From positions 1-64,000 of the forward strand of contig JBCFYV010000241.1 in NCBI GenBank assembly GCA_039000515.1: a DNA stretch of 64,000 nucleotides. The letters are read 5' to 3'. The notes under the pieces are model-generated. The model was given only the letters and a program-made list of their open reading frames with translations, was not told where the DNA came from and did no database searches. Each line of letters opens with the position of its first letter. The first letter of the stretch is position 1. This document shows, piece by piece, positions 1 through 12,059 of this stretch. The translations under genes were made by a program, and so were the position numbers. The DNA is from Timema cristinae. Taxonomy: Eukaryota > Arthropoda > Insecta > Phasmatodea > Timematidae.

Positions 1-19
1 CGGGTAGCGAAAAAAAGCG

Positions 20-260
20 TAATCTCTTTAAATTAATGTTTCCAGAGAGTACAATTGCAAACAAAATACAAAATTGGTTAAAACACAATCTTGTATGGTT
101 TGGCCCCATACTTTCATGAAGACCTTGTAAAGATGTGCTTAGAGTGTCCAGAAATAGGATTGGATTTGGACGAGTCTCTAAACAAGGTTGCCCAAAAGGG
201 TCAAATAGACATTATGGTACGCTTTTGGAATTTAAAAACAAATTAAGTCTCAACCACGCT
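20..260 (+). pseudogene. Transposase-like (hAT/ZBED-type?) protein fragment, left part
   Basis: About 240 bases read, with one or two frame changes, as a conserved-looking block: a stretch around STIANKI followed by LAPYFHEDLVKMC, DLDESLN, QIDIMVRFWN. The order 'APYF...DESLN...Q.D..VRFW' is one I remember from repetitive arthropod proteins of hAT/ZBED-like transposase type; this family name is recall and not proven. The frame stops just before 246. The segment is cut at 260 by the pogo-like element, and sequence on the other side (3525-3650) appears to continue it, so this is probably an older repeat that received a younger transposon. It starts off the left edge of the window, so its full length is unknown. 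Confidence 0.4.
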
Positions 261-261
261 A

Positions 262-281
262 CCGTAAGGTGGGGTTACTTT
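262..281 (+). repeat. Left terminal inverted repeat of pogo-like element
   Basis: CCGTAAGGTGGGGTTACTTT. The inverse complement of 3505-3524 differs at one base (A versus G at position 7). It is preceded by TA at 260-261. Confidence 0.85.
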
Positions 282-441
282 GGCACCAGTTTTTAGTTGT
301 TGTTTTTTTAGAGCTTAAGATAGCTTGTGTTAAATTAATTCCTAAATTTATTTAATTTTGTTTGACTGTCAAAGATGTTCAAATTTAAGTTTTTAAGAGT
401 TAAATTTTTAAAGTTTAAATACAATTATCAACCAATAAAAA

Positions 442-486
442 AGTGGTGCAAAGTAACCTCATATGATGAGGATACTTTGCACCACT
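442..486. repeat. Left subterminal palindrome of pogo-like element
   Basis: Perfect 14-bp arms (AGTGGTGCAAAGTA at 442-455; complement at 473-486) with a further 6-bp inner stem (CCTCAT/ATGAGG). The core TTTGCACCA recurs in the right arm, which suggests transposase binding sites or a hairpin. This is inference from symmetry only. Confidence 0.7.
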
Positions 487-1475
487 CTGGTATTTACCTT
501 AAAATGAATAGGAAAGAAAGGCTATGATGCAATGTTAGAATTCATTAGTATACTTTATACCAGAAACTATCTTAGAAACATTTTTCATGTGCCTACACAA
601 TATAAATAAAATATGTTTTTAATAATCTTAACTTAAATTAAAAAATACAAATCAACACTATATAAAAAAATACAGTAATTTCTCTTTATCAATGTCTGTG
701 ACTGCCAAAACCAATTACAAGATATTAAAAAACAAATGTATCACCTACAAATTCCAAATTAAATTTAAATTATACATTTAAAAAAAACATAAAAAATCAC
801 TCTTCGTAAATGTCCTGTTGATTAGCAAATCAAGTTAAACATATCAAAACCAAATTTTATCAAGTTCTGGAACACTGAAACATCCTCTTTTATTTATTGG
901 TTTTGGAGGACATATTCCTCCCAAAACATCCATCCAGCTGTATTGCAGTGTGTCTGGTAGAACTGGCCACTTCCAAGACTTAAAATGAATCTATTGCATT
1001 GGCGGAAATTACTACTGGCTGGTATTAAATGACTCAATCTTCCCAGGGAAAAGTCTCCTTCATATGTGAAAACAACAAATTCTCCTTTCTTTTTCTGAAC
1101 AGCTGCCACCCTTCTTTATTTTGGTTTCGCTCTTCTTCCTTTTCTGGCAATAGGTCTTCGAAGTCCTCTGGTCCACTTGATGAGTCTTAAAAGGGGACAA
1201 GTCTTCAATTCTGACCCTGATTCAGAAGAACTATTTGGGGATTTCCCTTTTTCTTGTTTTTTAATTTTCTCTTAACTTCCTCTCATTTGAATTCCCATTA
1301 TTATTGGATGAGTTTGCTGCATTGCCCATTTCTTGATTTGTATCACCATTATTGTGGTTGGCTGGACTGCTTCATTATCTGTGAACATAATTTCATGGGC
1401 GATACTCTTTCCCAGCCTTAACATTGATTCTTCTTCTCTTAGTTTTTACTATTCCCAACAATATCACATCTCTTG

Positions 1476-2715
1476 TTATTCAAAAATTCTTTTGAAACTG
1501 TTTTCGATGGAATCTTTTTCACATGCCTGTCCAGGTAGCCGTTCTAGAAGAACACTTACTTCACAAGGAACAATTCCACATTTTCTGAACCCAGAATTCA
1601 AGTTATTAGCTGCATTGATAGACACCACATCCATGAGGTTTTTTAGAAGTCTTGGAAAGTGTTGTTTTCTGCAAGACAGAACTCTGCAGACCACCTCACT
1701 TTCCTTGTAAGAGCCCAAAATTGTCTTCCATGCTGCTTTCATTGGGCGGAAGAATGCCACATCTAACGGCCGAGTCAGATGGGTGCTGTTTGGAGGCAAA
1801 ACAAACAAAATATATGTTCGTTTTCTCTCACTTTTTCAAAACAATATCGGTTATATGTGAAGACAAATTGTCCCCTATAACTACCTTCTTCCCTTCGATA
1901 TTTTTTAATCTTGGAAGCATCAGGACGGGGAACCAGTCTGTGAATATTTCCGATGTAAACCAACCTGACTTTGAATTGTTGTATCTACACCCAGCTGGGC
2001 CTCCTTCACTCCAAGTCGACCACTGTTTTGAGATTTGTAAACTATGTATGGAGGAAGTATTCACCTGTTGCTGAACCACTATCATTATAGAAATGCTTGC
2101 CTTTGAAGTGTTTCGAACATTTTCTGGATACTTTACTCCTCTTTAGTTAAAACTTTCTGGTTCCAGGTCATCTGTCAGATTGCTTTCAACGTAGTTCCAG
2201 ATGTTTTCAGGTGCCACACCTCCAAATTTCCTTTAAATTCTCAATATACTCCTTAAGAGTTGCTTCATTAATTTTCTGCCCTTGCCTTTTTTATGTTGGC
2301 AGCAAACCGAACCTGGACTTCTGAGTTTCGCTTAAAAAACCCCGAGTCCAATCTTTCCCCGGAAAATTGTTTTAAAATCTATTTTACTTCCTCCCGATTC
2401 TTCCTAGATAGGGATGAATGATACATATTAACTCAAATTCATCTACCGGAAATCCAAAATCACTCATGTCAAAAACACATTGTGCAAAAATAGTTCCTCC
2501 TCTTTAGTGAAGATTGGTTGCTGTCCAGGTTTGCCTCGTGTGATCGTTTAAGTTTTATACGTAAGTGTTCGTCCTGGGATATTAAAGTGTTTCTTCGGCT
2601 TGCCGTGTGGACATAGTTTCTATTGCGAATGGGCCCCCAAACATTCCTGTAGTTTCTCTGACGTATAGTCAGCATAGCGTCTGTTTCCAGGCTGCCTTGC
2701 ATATGTTCTCGGCAT
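1476..2715 (-). pseudogene. pogo/Tigger-like DDE transposase, broken
   Basis: The family cuts and pastes DNA with an HTH DNA-binding part followed by a DDE_1 nuclease. The N-terminus begins at 2715 with MPRTYARQPGNRRYADYT, the typical start of pipsqueak-HTH transposases. Downstream pieces are recognisable in three frames: GQQPIFTKEEE and SDFGFPVDEFEL, FPGKDWTRGF, GVAPENIWNYVESNLTDD, WSEGGPAGCRYN, KSGWF, GDNLSSHI and LPPNSTHLTRPLDVAFFRP. At least four frameshifts or stops separate them. In the 'NYDE' position, where the first catalytic Asp is expected, the sequence reads NYVE. The second Asp (GDN) and third Asp (PLDV) are present. The C-terminal frame ends at 1476. Expected family length is near 450-550 residues, and the 1.24-kb span fits a slightly deleted copy. 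It is not functional as written. Confidence 0.8.
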
Positions 2716-3081
2716 ATTTTTTTCTAGAACATAACAAATATTAGTTTTAGTATGATTCTAGGATAGAACAACTATAGTTTTATTGATTTGGAGGCATAAT
2801 GCATTTAAGTGAGTAGTATGACAGATGAAAGTTAGAGTATTGTACCAGTAAGTATATGGTATGTATTATTTGTTTAGGTACCCACAGCTAATATTAGTGT
2901 ACTGGTACCTTACTGCATAATTTGTCTGTCATGTTGTTAGTGATGAAAACCTAATTTAGGTAGTGGTAGTAGATAGAGTGGTTTTTAGATTATAATAGTT
3001 ACCGGTATGATTTTTTGTTTTAAATAATATGATTAAATTTGTGTTTATAAAAATAGGTCACATGGAAAAGAAAACAAGTAT

Positions 3082-3124
3082 GGGGAAACTTTGCACCACT
3101 TTTAAGCTGGTGCAAAATATCCCC
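3082..3124. repeat. Right subterminal palindrome of pogo-like element
   Basis: Imperfect palindrome with outer GGGGA/TCCCC and inner TTTGCACCA/TGGTGCAAA arms around a short spacer. It shares its core with the palindrome at 442-486. A related GCGCAAAGTAT motif also sits next to the right terminal repeat (3483-3493). Confidence 0.65.
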
Positions 3125-3504
3125 AAATTGACTTCAAAAGTGTACCTGGTATTATTTTTCGCTATAACATATTGGAAACATATAATAGCTACATAAAACT
3201 TATTGAACTAGTGGTAATATGGTTACAAGGCACTAATAAAATGTAACTTACCTTATTATCAGTTAAATACGCAGCTGTAAGCAATGAAAGTCTGGAGCAC
3301 TTAAGTTTCAGCTTTTTTACAGTTTCTGAATAATGGCTGCTCACTTGAAAGCAACAAAGGGCCAAAAAAAAATTCCTACATTAAAATGTGTATTCAAGTG
3401 CTATCTGTTGAAATTCTTAAAAACTAAACTTACATAATTCATAGTTTGGCCACTAGATGACTCTTAATACTTTTTTGTATTGGCGCAAAGTATCCCCCTC
3501 TATC

Positions 3505-3524
3505 AAAGTAACCCCACCCTACGG
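3505..3524 (-). repeat. Right terminal inverted repeat of pogo-like element
   Basis: Partner of 262-281, followed by TA at 3525-3526. Together the two ends define the whole element. Confidence 0.85.
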
Positions 3525-3526
3525 TA

Positions 3527-3650
3527 TTTCCCACGACCTTCCTCGGCCAGCACAGTGCGCCCTGTTAAAGGTTGTTTCAGTGCATTTAAAAAGGGGAAAA
3601 ATGTCAACTTTTCTGGTGTAAAAGGGGATGGATAATGTCAATCAAAAGTT
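3527..3650 (+). pseudogene. Continuation of the 20-260 transposase-like fragment
   Basis: Directly after the right TA the sequence reads, with frame slips, YFPTTFLG and then a KVVSVHLK-like stretch. This is the kind of 'TRY...FLG' continuation expected after the VRFWN block at 200-230. Removing the pogo element and one TA brings the two parts together. After about 3600 homopolymers lengthen and no frame can be followed. Confidence 0.3.
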
Positions 3651-6600
3651 CATTCGGAGCAAAAAATCACTACTGACCCGGGATAGTCCTCAATGGGAAA
3701 GTTGGGGCCCCAATTTCCCTTTTTGGCTTTTAAAAGACAGGGGCCCCCCATTTTGAAAATTTTTGTCCCAGACAAAAAGATTTTTGTGTTTTCGTGATTG
3801 TGGCAGTACCCAAATGTCTTGGGGTTTTTAAAGGTGTTATTATTTTTAAAAGAAAAGGGGATGGTTTTAAACAAAGAAAAGTTTTTTTTCCCCTTTAAAG
3901 GGAGGTCTTTTAAAAAAAAAAACATAAACAAATTTTGGGAATTTTATTTTTGATTTTTTAAAAAACAAAAAGGGCCCCCAAAGATTCCAATTAAAGGGAA
4001 GTTTGACCCCACTTTTTTGTTTTCTAAATGAAATTATTAAGGGCTTTTGAAATTTTTAAAAATTATTGCAAACTTGGTATTGTAGGCTAAAAAGGGGTTT
4101 TTCCCCCTTTGGGGAACCTTTTTTAAATTTTTTTTTTTAAAAAACTTTAAAACTTTTTTTAAAAGGTTTTTTTAATCTTAGGCTAACTTTTTAAATTTAA
4201 ATTTAAAAACCTTTTGGTTTTTTTTTTTAAAAAATTTAATTTTTTTTAATCTAGGCCTACTGAATTTTTTTAAAACCTTTTAAAAAAAAATATTTAAAAA
4301 TATTTTCTTGTGTCATGTCCCAAATTAAAAATTTTTGGGACTATTTAAAATATTTTTTTTTTTTGTAACCCTTTTTTAACTTAAATTGAAATAAGTTTAA
4401 TTTTTTTGGTTTTTGTTAAATCTGTTTTGGGTTTTTTAAAAATTACTTATAACCCACCTTTTCTAAACGATTTTGGGATTTTTTTTTTTAAAAAAAAAAC
4501 CCATTATAGATTAAATTTTAAAAACCCTTTTTAAAAACATATTCCAAAAATATATTTTCTTTTTTGCCCGGGTTGTGTAAAAACCCGGGAAAATGTAAGG
4601 GGAAAATTTACAGAAGAAAATAAATTTTTTGTTCAAAAAATTTCCCCCAAAAACGGGTTTTTTAAATGGGAAAAGGGAAACCTGCTGATCTTTTGAGCTT
4701 AAACCCGGGGAGGAGGGGGGGCCCCCTGGTTCGTATAACCCCCAAAGAAATGTCGGGGGGGAAAAAAAAATTTTTTTTTTTTCCAAAAAGGCAATGGAAA
4801 AAAATACCCCCGGGAAAGAAAAATCATTTAAAAATTTTTTGGAATTCAATCAAAAAGGGTTGGGTCCTAGGGGGAAAAAGAAACGGGTGTCCCTTTTACA
4901 AAGCCCGGGGGGGGGGTGGAAAAAAATTTAAAATTTTTTTGTTTTCCGAAGGGAAAAAATTTTTAAAATCCTATAAAAATTATCCCCACAAACCCAAACC
5001 CCTACAAACGGTCCCAAAACCCCAATTTTTTGGGATTTTAAAAACCCAAAAGCTTAATTTTTTTTTCCCCCTTTACCTGCCTTTTTAAAAGGAAAACCAA
5101 CCCCAAAAACCCTACATCTACATTTTTCCAAAAAAAATTTTTTCCCCCCTTTTCCCCCCTTTTAAATTTGGAAAAAACCCCCTAGGGGAAAAATTAAAAG
5201 GATTCCCGAACAAAGAAAAAAAAAGTAAAGACCCCCGCGTTTCCCAAAAAAAATTGAAAAAAGGGAAATTTCACCCCAAAAAAAAATAGAGGGTTTCTTT
5301 TTTTTCCCCCATCCCGGGAAAAGACAGTGTTTTTTTTTCACTACCCGATAGTGAATTGCACATCATTATTGATCTTAAAAAAAGGGTTTTCGTTACCAAA
5401 ACTTAAAACCCTCAAACATTTTTTTTTCTCTCGTCCCTTTTTTTTTTTACAAAATTTTTTGGGGCCCATGTGAAACTGGGATGGAATCTTGTGTAGGGGA
5501 TGAAAAATCTGGGGTTTAGAGGGGGGGGAAACAGAGGCCCTTTTTGTTTTTCAGACAATCAAAACCTTGACTAACAAAAAAAACGTAATTGTTTATGGGG
5601 TTTAAATTTTTGGGGTGGGCAATAAAAAAAAAATTAGGGTTTCCCTTTTTATTTTTTTTTAGTTTCCCCCAGGTTTTTTGTTTAAATTTAAACCTAAATT
5701 TTTGTATGGGGCCACAGTTTTTTGCAGCAGTTTAAAAATTGTTTTTTAATTGAGAAAGGGGGAAATTTTTAAAAAGCTGGGGTGGTAAAGATTTTAAAAA
5801 AGGGGAATCATCAGTGCTCGACCTTTAAAAACCCCCCAAAATCTTGGCAGGGCAGGGCATTCCGGGACTTTAAAAAAAACGTGTTAAAAACCCCCCTTTT
5901 CCCAAAAAAGGGGTTTTGGTGGCTTTTTTTTAAAGGAAAACCCCCGGAATTTTGCAAATGAAGAATCCCTTTTAATAAAATTTTTAAAAAAAGGGAAAAA
6001 TTTTTCCCTTTTTAAAAATTGGAACCCCGAAACAAAATTAGCCTTACTTTTTTTCCAAAGGGTTTTTCCCTTTAAAAAAATTTCCCCCCCCCAAAAGGGT
6101 AAAAAAAAATTTTAAAAAATGTCCCATTGCAGAAGCCAAAAAAAGGGTTTTTTTTGGGGAAATTCGGCCTTTAAAAAAAAGTTTTAAAGTACATTTTTTT
6201 TTATTTTGTATTTGAGGAATTTTGGCTTAAAAAAAGGGCCAAAAAAAATTTTTTTTTGGGGTTTTTTGGGGGACATTCTGGACATTAACAAGATTTAAAA
6301 AAAATTTTATTTTTTTTTTGGGTTAAAATAAGTTTGAAAAAAAAATTTTTTAAAATTTTTTTTTTGTAACAAAAAAACCCTTTTTTTAAATTTTTAAAAA
6401 ATTTTAAAAAAAAATAAAAAAATTTTTTTAAACAAATTTAAAAATTTTTCGTGATAAAGAATATTCAATTTTTTCAAGAGGGGTGGACTTACCCCTTTTT
6501 GGGCCCTTAAAATGGGGGTCAGCTTAGCTTTCCCCCCCAAAATTTTTTATTATTTCATAATTTTTTTAGGACTATGTATATAATTAAAAATAGTTAAATT

Positions 6601-9100
6601 AAAATAAAAACATTTGTTATCCCCTAACAATTTTAAATATATTTTTTTTGGCCCCAAAAAATGTCCAAATTAGATTTGGGGAAAATTTTTTTTTTTATTT
6701 CCCCAACCAAAAAAAATTATTTTGGCACTTAGCTTCTTTGGGTTTTTAAGGGTTCATTTATTAAAAAAGGGTTTGGGTCAAAAAAAATTAAATCAAAGAG
6801 TCAACCAATTCTTTTTAAAAACACCCAAAAACACTGGATCAAGCCCGTATGTTTTAGTTTTTGAAACAATTGGGGGTATTTTTCAAAAGTTCTAAATTTT
6901 ATGGTGGGCCATGGGCAACATTGAAAAAAAAATGTTTTTTTTTAAACAAGCCCAATCAACAAAATTTTTAATTGGGTGTGACTTTAAAAAAAATTCAAAA
7001 TGGGAAAAGTTGGGAAGCCTTTTGTTCTAATTTTAGAAAAGAAACCCAAACTTTGGGGCTACGTCATTAAAAACGCAAAAAACTTGGGTTTGGTCTGAAA
7101 CCCCACTACAAATAAGAAAACTTGTTTATAAATTACAGAAAAATGGGGAAAAACAGCTTTTTTTTTTAAAGTTGAAAAAAAACCCCGCGGGAAAAAAAAT
7201 GGTTTTAAAAGGGGTTCGCAAAAATTTTTAATTTTACTCTGAGAAACCCAAAAAAAAAATTTTGAGGGAAACCTGCATCATGTCCAACCCAGTTATTTTT
7301 TTAAAAAGGGTTTTTGGGGTTGTCTAGAGAATTTTGATCACTGACACCACAAAGAATTTGGAAAAATGCGATGAGACAAATTTACGGTTTTTTTGGGCCC
7401 GCTTTTGGGTCAAAGGTTTTTACAAGTGTTGGTAAAAAAAAAAAATCTTTCCGACGTGGTTTTTTTCGGAACGAGGCCTAAAGGGAAAATGTCCCTTTGG
7501 TTTTTGCAAATCTGCTGGAAAAAAAATGGTCCTCTGTTTAAATTTTATTCAAAGGTGTTCAAAATATTCCACTTTAAAAAAAGGAGCACATTGTATGAAC
7601 ATTTTGGGTTTACTCCCGCTAAAGGGTGGATAAATAGTGACTAATTTTTTTTAAATGGGTAGAAAACATTTATTGGGAAATTCTTTCCCCCAGCAAGACC
7701 GGTTTTGTTACTTATGGGGTTCTCAGGGATTTCCCCCTTATCCCAGAAGCACTTGAAATTGGGTGAAAAAAAATCAAATAATTTCAATTTAATTTCCTTC
7801 TCCCACCAAATCACCTATTTTTAAACCCCTTGATGTTAGTTTTTTTTTCTTCATTAAAAAACATCATGGAAAACTGAACTTGAGGGTAAAAAGAAAAAAA
7901 ATCCTTTAAAGGGCTCCCCCACATTTTACTTTCATTTATTTTTTTAATCCACCCATGAAAGGGAAATTTTTACCCCCCCAAATCATCAGATCTGGTTTCA
8001 GGAAAATGGGATTTATTCATTCAATAGAAACTTATTGCACTTTAAGCTCTTTCTCCTTCATGGGCACGATCTCAAAATTTACAAAAGAAAGCAACAAGAG
8101 TCGGGGGGTATGACTAAATTACTCTCGATAGGGCCACCCCGCTGTAGAATTCAATCCCACGCCAAAACCCAAAAATAGAAGAAAACCAATTTAGTTTTAA
8201 TTTTTATCCCGGGTTTTTCCCCCTCAGCAATCAAACCCAAAAACCCTCCCACAAGTCAACTTAAATCATTTAAAGGGAAAACCCCAGAAAAAAAAGTCCC
8301 AATGATGAGCAAAATTTTGTTCGGGTTTTTCCGAAAGATTTTCCAGTATGACTTGGGCCACCCAAAAAGGGGTAAAGTGGATAAAAAATGCTTTTGTCTG
8401 AAATGGTCCCATTACAGGGGTGAAGGTATCCACGATGACTATAGTGAAGAAGTTTTTAAAGTGCTTAAAAAAATTTTGAAAAAGAAAAGCTCAACTGGGT
8501 AATTAGTGGAAAAAAAAAATTTATTGTAACATAGAACCTCCAAGCCTGTTTTAGCAAGGTAATAAAAAACCGGGTTTAAGGTGCTATCACGGAAAAAGGA
8601 ACCCAGTATCACGGACTTAGGACATTTATCGTAATTAAGGACCTTACTAACTTTATAATAACAAGTTTTCCAAAAAAAAAAATTTAATAAAATAGGTTAA
8701 TATTGTAACCTAATAGGGGGTTGTATAACCTCGCTCCCTCAAGACCAACTCAGCGGTAGAAACTAAAAAAAACAGACTCAAACCTCTCGAGGTATCCACG
8801 GTGTGTAGAAAGGGAAAGATATTTTTGTGGCTTTAATGTTGCCCGTAGTGGACATAATTCCCGGGTAAACTTCCCCCTGTATTATACACGGTAATCCTGT
8901 AGTCTCGCAAAGTTCAAAATACAGTGAAAAAAAAGGGGGGGGCCCCGTGATTTGATGATAAAAAATTAAATTACTCTTTTATAATTGAAAAGGGGACCAA
9001 CAATTTCCCAGAAGGGGGGAACATAAAGTAACAAAATAGAAGTAAAGAAAGGTCATATGGTAAGTATAGTGAAGTTTTAAATATCTAAGACTCAACTACT
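3650..9100. other. AT-rich, homopolymer-inflated stretch without recognisable genes
   Basis: Runs of four to ten identical bases (A, T, and also C and G) follow one another almost without break from about 3.65 to 7.5 kb, and less strongly after that. Short open stretches at 7393-7644 and 8302-8502 (plus) are not recognisable and are probably chance or remains of frame-shattered genes. I see no terminal repeats, RT or transposase motifs here. Loss of frame from run-length errors would hide any real gene. Confidence 0.6.
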
Positions 9101-9138
9101 AAAAGAGTGTGTGTTAATAAAATATTTTTAAAATATTA

Positions 9139-9158
9139 AATATATATATATATATATT
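9139..9158. repeat. Short (TA)n microsatellite
   Basis: A run of alternating T and A inside an AT-rich stretch, with an A/T run on each side. Confidence 0.7.
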
Positions 9159-9159
9159 T

Positions 9160-12050
9160 TTAATTGTGGAGTTGAAATTTTAAAAGAGGTCCTACCTATC
9201 CGGTACCAGAGTAATTTAAAATCAAAAGCCTAAAATATTGCGGAAAAGAGCCTTTAAGTAAAAAACTTTAAAAAAAATTGGGGGGAAAACTGCGAATTAG
9301 GGGTCCTAATTTCAATAAAAATTTTAAAACATCTCACGGTTTTCCTGTAGTATTTGAGGTGGATGCCAAACACAAGTTCATACCGTTCTCTGACCATGGC
9401 TGCAGACTCACATTTCTAGTCTTAAAAGCCGCTCATTCATCTCCGAATTTTCCCCCGTTTGAGAGGAATTGTGGTCCAGTTTCCTCTAACCGGCCTCGCT
9501 GAGGGAAACGGAAAATTTAATACCTCAAACTCATTCCTTTGCATTGCACTCACATTTGTTTCATGTCTCAAAACCGCGGGCCTTTTTTTTTTTCTTTAGA
9601 GTTTTTTCTCTCATAGCTTCTAAAATGTTTAAAAGGAAAAAAGCAAACAAAAACTTAGAGGTTGCAAAAATATAGAGGTTTTTAGAGAGGATGGGGGCAT
9701 TAGTTATTTTTAAGTCCATCAGGGGGTGCAAAATAGGTAAACGAATTGTAATGTCCCGCCATCTTCATGAAAATGAATTAGGACGGGATATTTTTTCAAT
9801 ATTTTTTTAAAAACAATAAAAGTTTCAAACTTAAATTACTTGTAATATTTTTTTAAAATAAAAAATTTTTTTGGGGAAAAAAAAAAACTTCAACCTAATT
9901 TATCACGGAATTAGGCTACTTTACCCCACATTATAGTGGCAGTGAACTCTATCCTAAAAAGTTCTGTGCAGTTAGGGGGTTGCAAAATATACAAGTTGCT
10001 ACGAGGGGAAACTATTCTCCCCAATGTAGTCACTATTAAATAATCCATTGCAGCAAAAAAAAACCCCAATTGTCGTAGCTTTATATTATCTCGATTTTGT
10101 GAAAGACGAGTACTTTCACCTAAAATAGTTTTTTTCAGCCATTGCAAACATGGTAAAAAATTCCTTTTTCAATTTCAATCAGATCTCCTCTTGCCCCTTT
10201 TGTAGAGGCTCTAATTTTCTTATGAAATTCCCAATGAAGAGATTTTAAAAAAGTGAAAGTGGGTGCTGCTGGGTCTTGCTTGGTTAGACATTTTTAACAA
10301 AAAACCCAAACCCTTTTAAATGCAAAGTTGTGGTCTTGGAATGCAAACCCGAGAGGCCATTAAAAAAACTAAAGGTGTATCAGAAAAGGAAAAACTGCTC
10401 TTTATAAAGATTTTAAGAAATGTCTACAGGAAGGGAAAGCTTCTTTACTTCCCTTTAAATCAAACTAAAAAAAAGCCATACGTTCTTGGACCCTGCTGTA
10501 TCTGTGCTCAAGTCAACATGTAGCGACGACTGAAGTCTACTTTGGAGATAGTGTTACAAATAATTGGATCACTGGCGTTCAGCTGCCCTTGTGGACCCCC
10601 AGTTAATATGTGTGTACCAACAAGATTTTTTGGAAAAAATGAATGATTTTTTAAAACAACATAAAAAAAACAACACTTAGGGAGAGTATTTTCCAAAGTA
10701 AGATGACAACCAGAAGTTTGTATCATTTCTCAGATTGATTTCATTTTTTCTCGGGGAATCCCATTTTGGAAAGAGGTTTTTCGAAAATCGAGAATGTATT
10801 TGGAAAACCAAAATGAAGCTTCTCTCATTGCAAAAAGGCAGATTTTATTCATTAAAAAAGAAATTTTGGGGGGATAGAGAAGATAGACATTCCCAAGTCT
10901 TTGATTCATTCTGTCCGCAATTCCTTCAGGATACAAGGATAGTTTAGAACAAAAAATGAGGGACAAACAAAAGGGGGAAGAAACAAGAGGGAGATCGAAC
11001 GGGCAGCGGTTTGCAAAAATAACCCCAAAGTAAAAAAATATTTGTCAGAGGCACAAAAAAAAGCTGTATTTTACACGAAGAATAAATTTAAAGAAGAAAT
11101 GATGCAATTTCACAAATCGTTATTTTTAAAATTAACTATGTAAGTGCCCTTAATTAAAAGTGATTATTTTTAAAATGTTTTTTTTTTGGTGTTTTTTTAA
11201 ACAATGGTGAAAAAGTTCTAGAATGACTTTCTGTTTTTTTTTGTTTGTTCTAATACAAATTTGCACAGCGTCACAAATAATAATTAAAACACTTAAAAAC
11301 AAAAAACTTTTTAAAATTGTTATGTTTAAGTTTGAAATTTTTTAAAAGATGGGCCCTTTGTGATTGATGTAATAAATGAAAAAATCGCCATTTATCTAGA
11401 TGAAGTGGGTAAAAAAAAGGGAGGGAAATTTGAAAAAAATTTTCGGGAAACCTGGAAAAGTCGGGGAATTTTATAATAAAATTCGTAGCCACCCTGCGCT
11501 TTTTAAAAGGGGAATGAACATTTTGTAGTCGAAAATATGTTGGTTTTTTTAAATAGACTGTATTTCAGAAATCATTTATAAAAAAAAAAAATTAATAAAA
11601 AATTTATTTTAAGCATTTTGTTTTAGTCTTTATTAAAATATAATTTTTTTCCCAAATTTTAATAAATAAAATACCCTTTTAAGTTTTAAATTTGTAAAAA
11701 GGAAACTCCCCAAATTGTTTATTTCACATTTTTTTTTAGAAACTTAACTCATTCTAACAAAAAAACCCCAAAAAATTTCAACTTTTTTGTTTTGATTTTA
11801 AACAATAATATAAGTCTAGATTGTTTAATTTGGCGTATTTTAACCGTATTTTGTGGGGGTGGTTGGGGTTGTTTAAAAATTTAAAAGAGGGTTGAAATAA
11901 ATTTTAAATTTCACAGTTTAACCTATACTGTTATTTGAAAAATCTTTAAAAATTTTTAAAACGATTTCTAGGATTGAGATTCGAAAAAAAAAAGTAGATT
12001 CGGATTAAAAATGTGGATTGACCATCCAGTACATAAAATTTAAAATAAAA
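9160..12050. other. AT-rich intergenic DNA, no recognisable gene
   Basis: Several short open stretches occur (9278-9502 plus, 9911-10147 minus, 10320-10523 plus, 10730-10966 minus). None shows a family motif, and those on opposite strands overlap. I assign no function. Confidence 0.5.
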
Positions 12051-12059
12051 AGTGTAAAA

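Larger units (their letters stand above)
262..3524 (-). mobile_element. pogo/Tigger-like DNA transposon, about 3.26 kb, non-autonomous
   Basis: The element is bounded by terminal inverted repeats (262-281 and 3505-3524; 20 bp, one mismatch) and flanked by TA on both sides (260-261 and 3525-3526), the target duplication expected for the Tc1/mariner/pogo superfamily. It holds one transposase reading region on the minus strand (2715 to 1476), with non-coding arms of about 1.2 kb and 0.8 kb. Each arm carries a palindrome built on the core TTTGCACCA. The transposase is frameshifted and lacks its first catalytic Asp, so the copy cannot move itself. Base quality inside the element is better than in the DNA to its right. 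Confidence 0.85.

Noticed and set aside
262..3524. Mariner or Tc1 element instead of pogo-like
   Set aside because: The MPRTY/RRYADYT N-terminus, GDNLSSHI and LPPNSTHLT-PLDVAFF are pogo/Tigger motifs; mariner and Tc1 have different ones.
7393..8502. Small plus-strand genes at 7.4 and 8.3 kb
   Set aside because: Short, run-affected, Lys/Phe-rich, no motif; kept only as part of an unassigned region.
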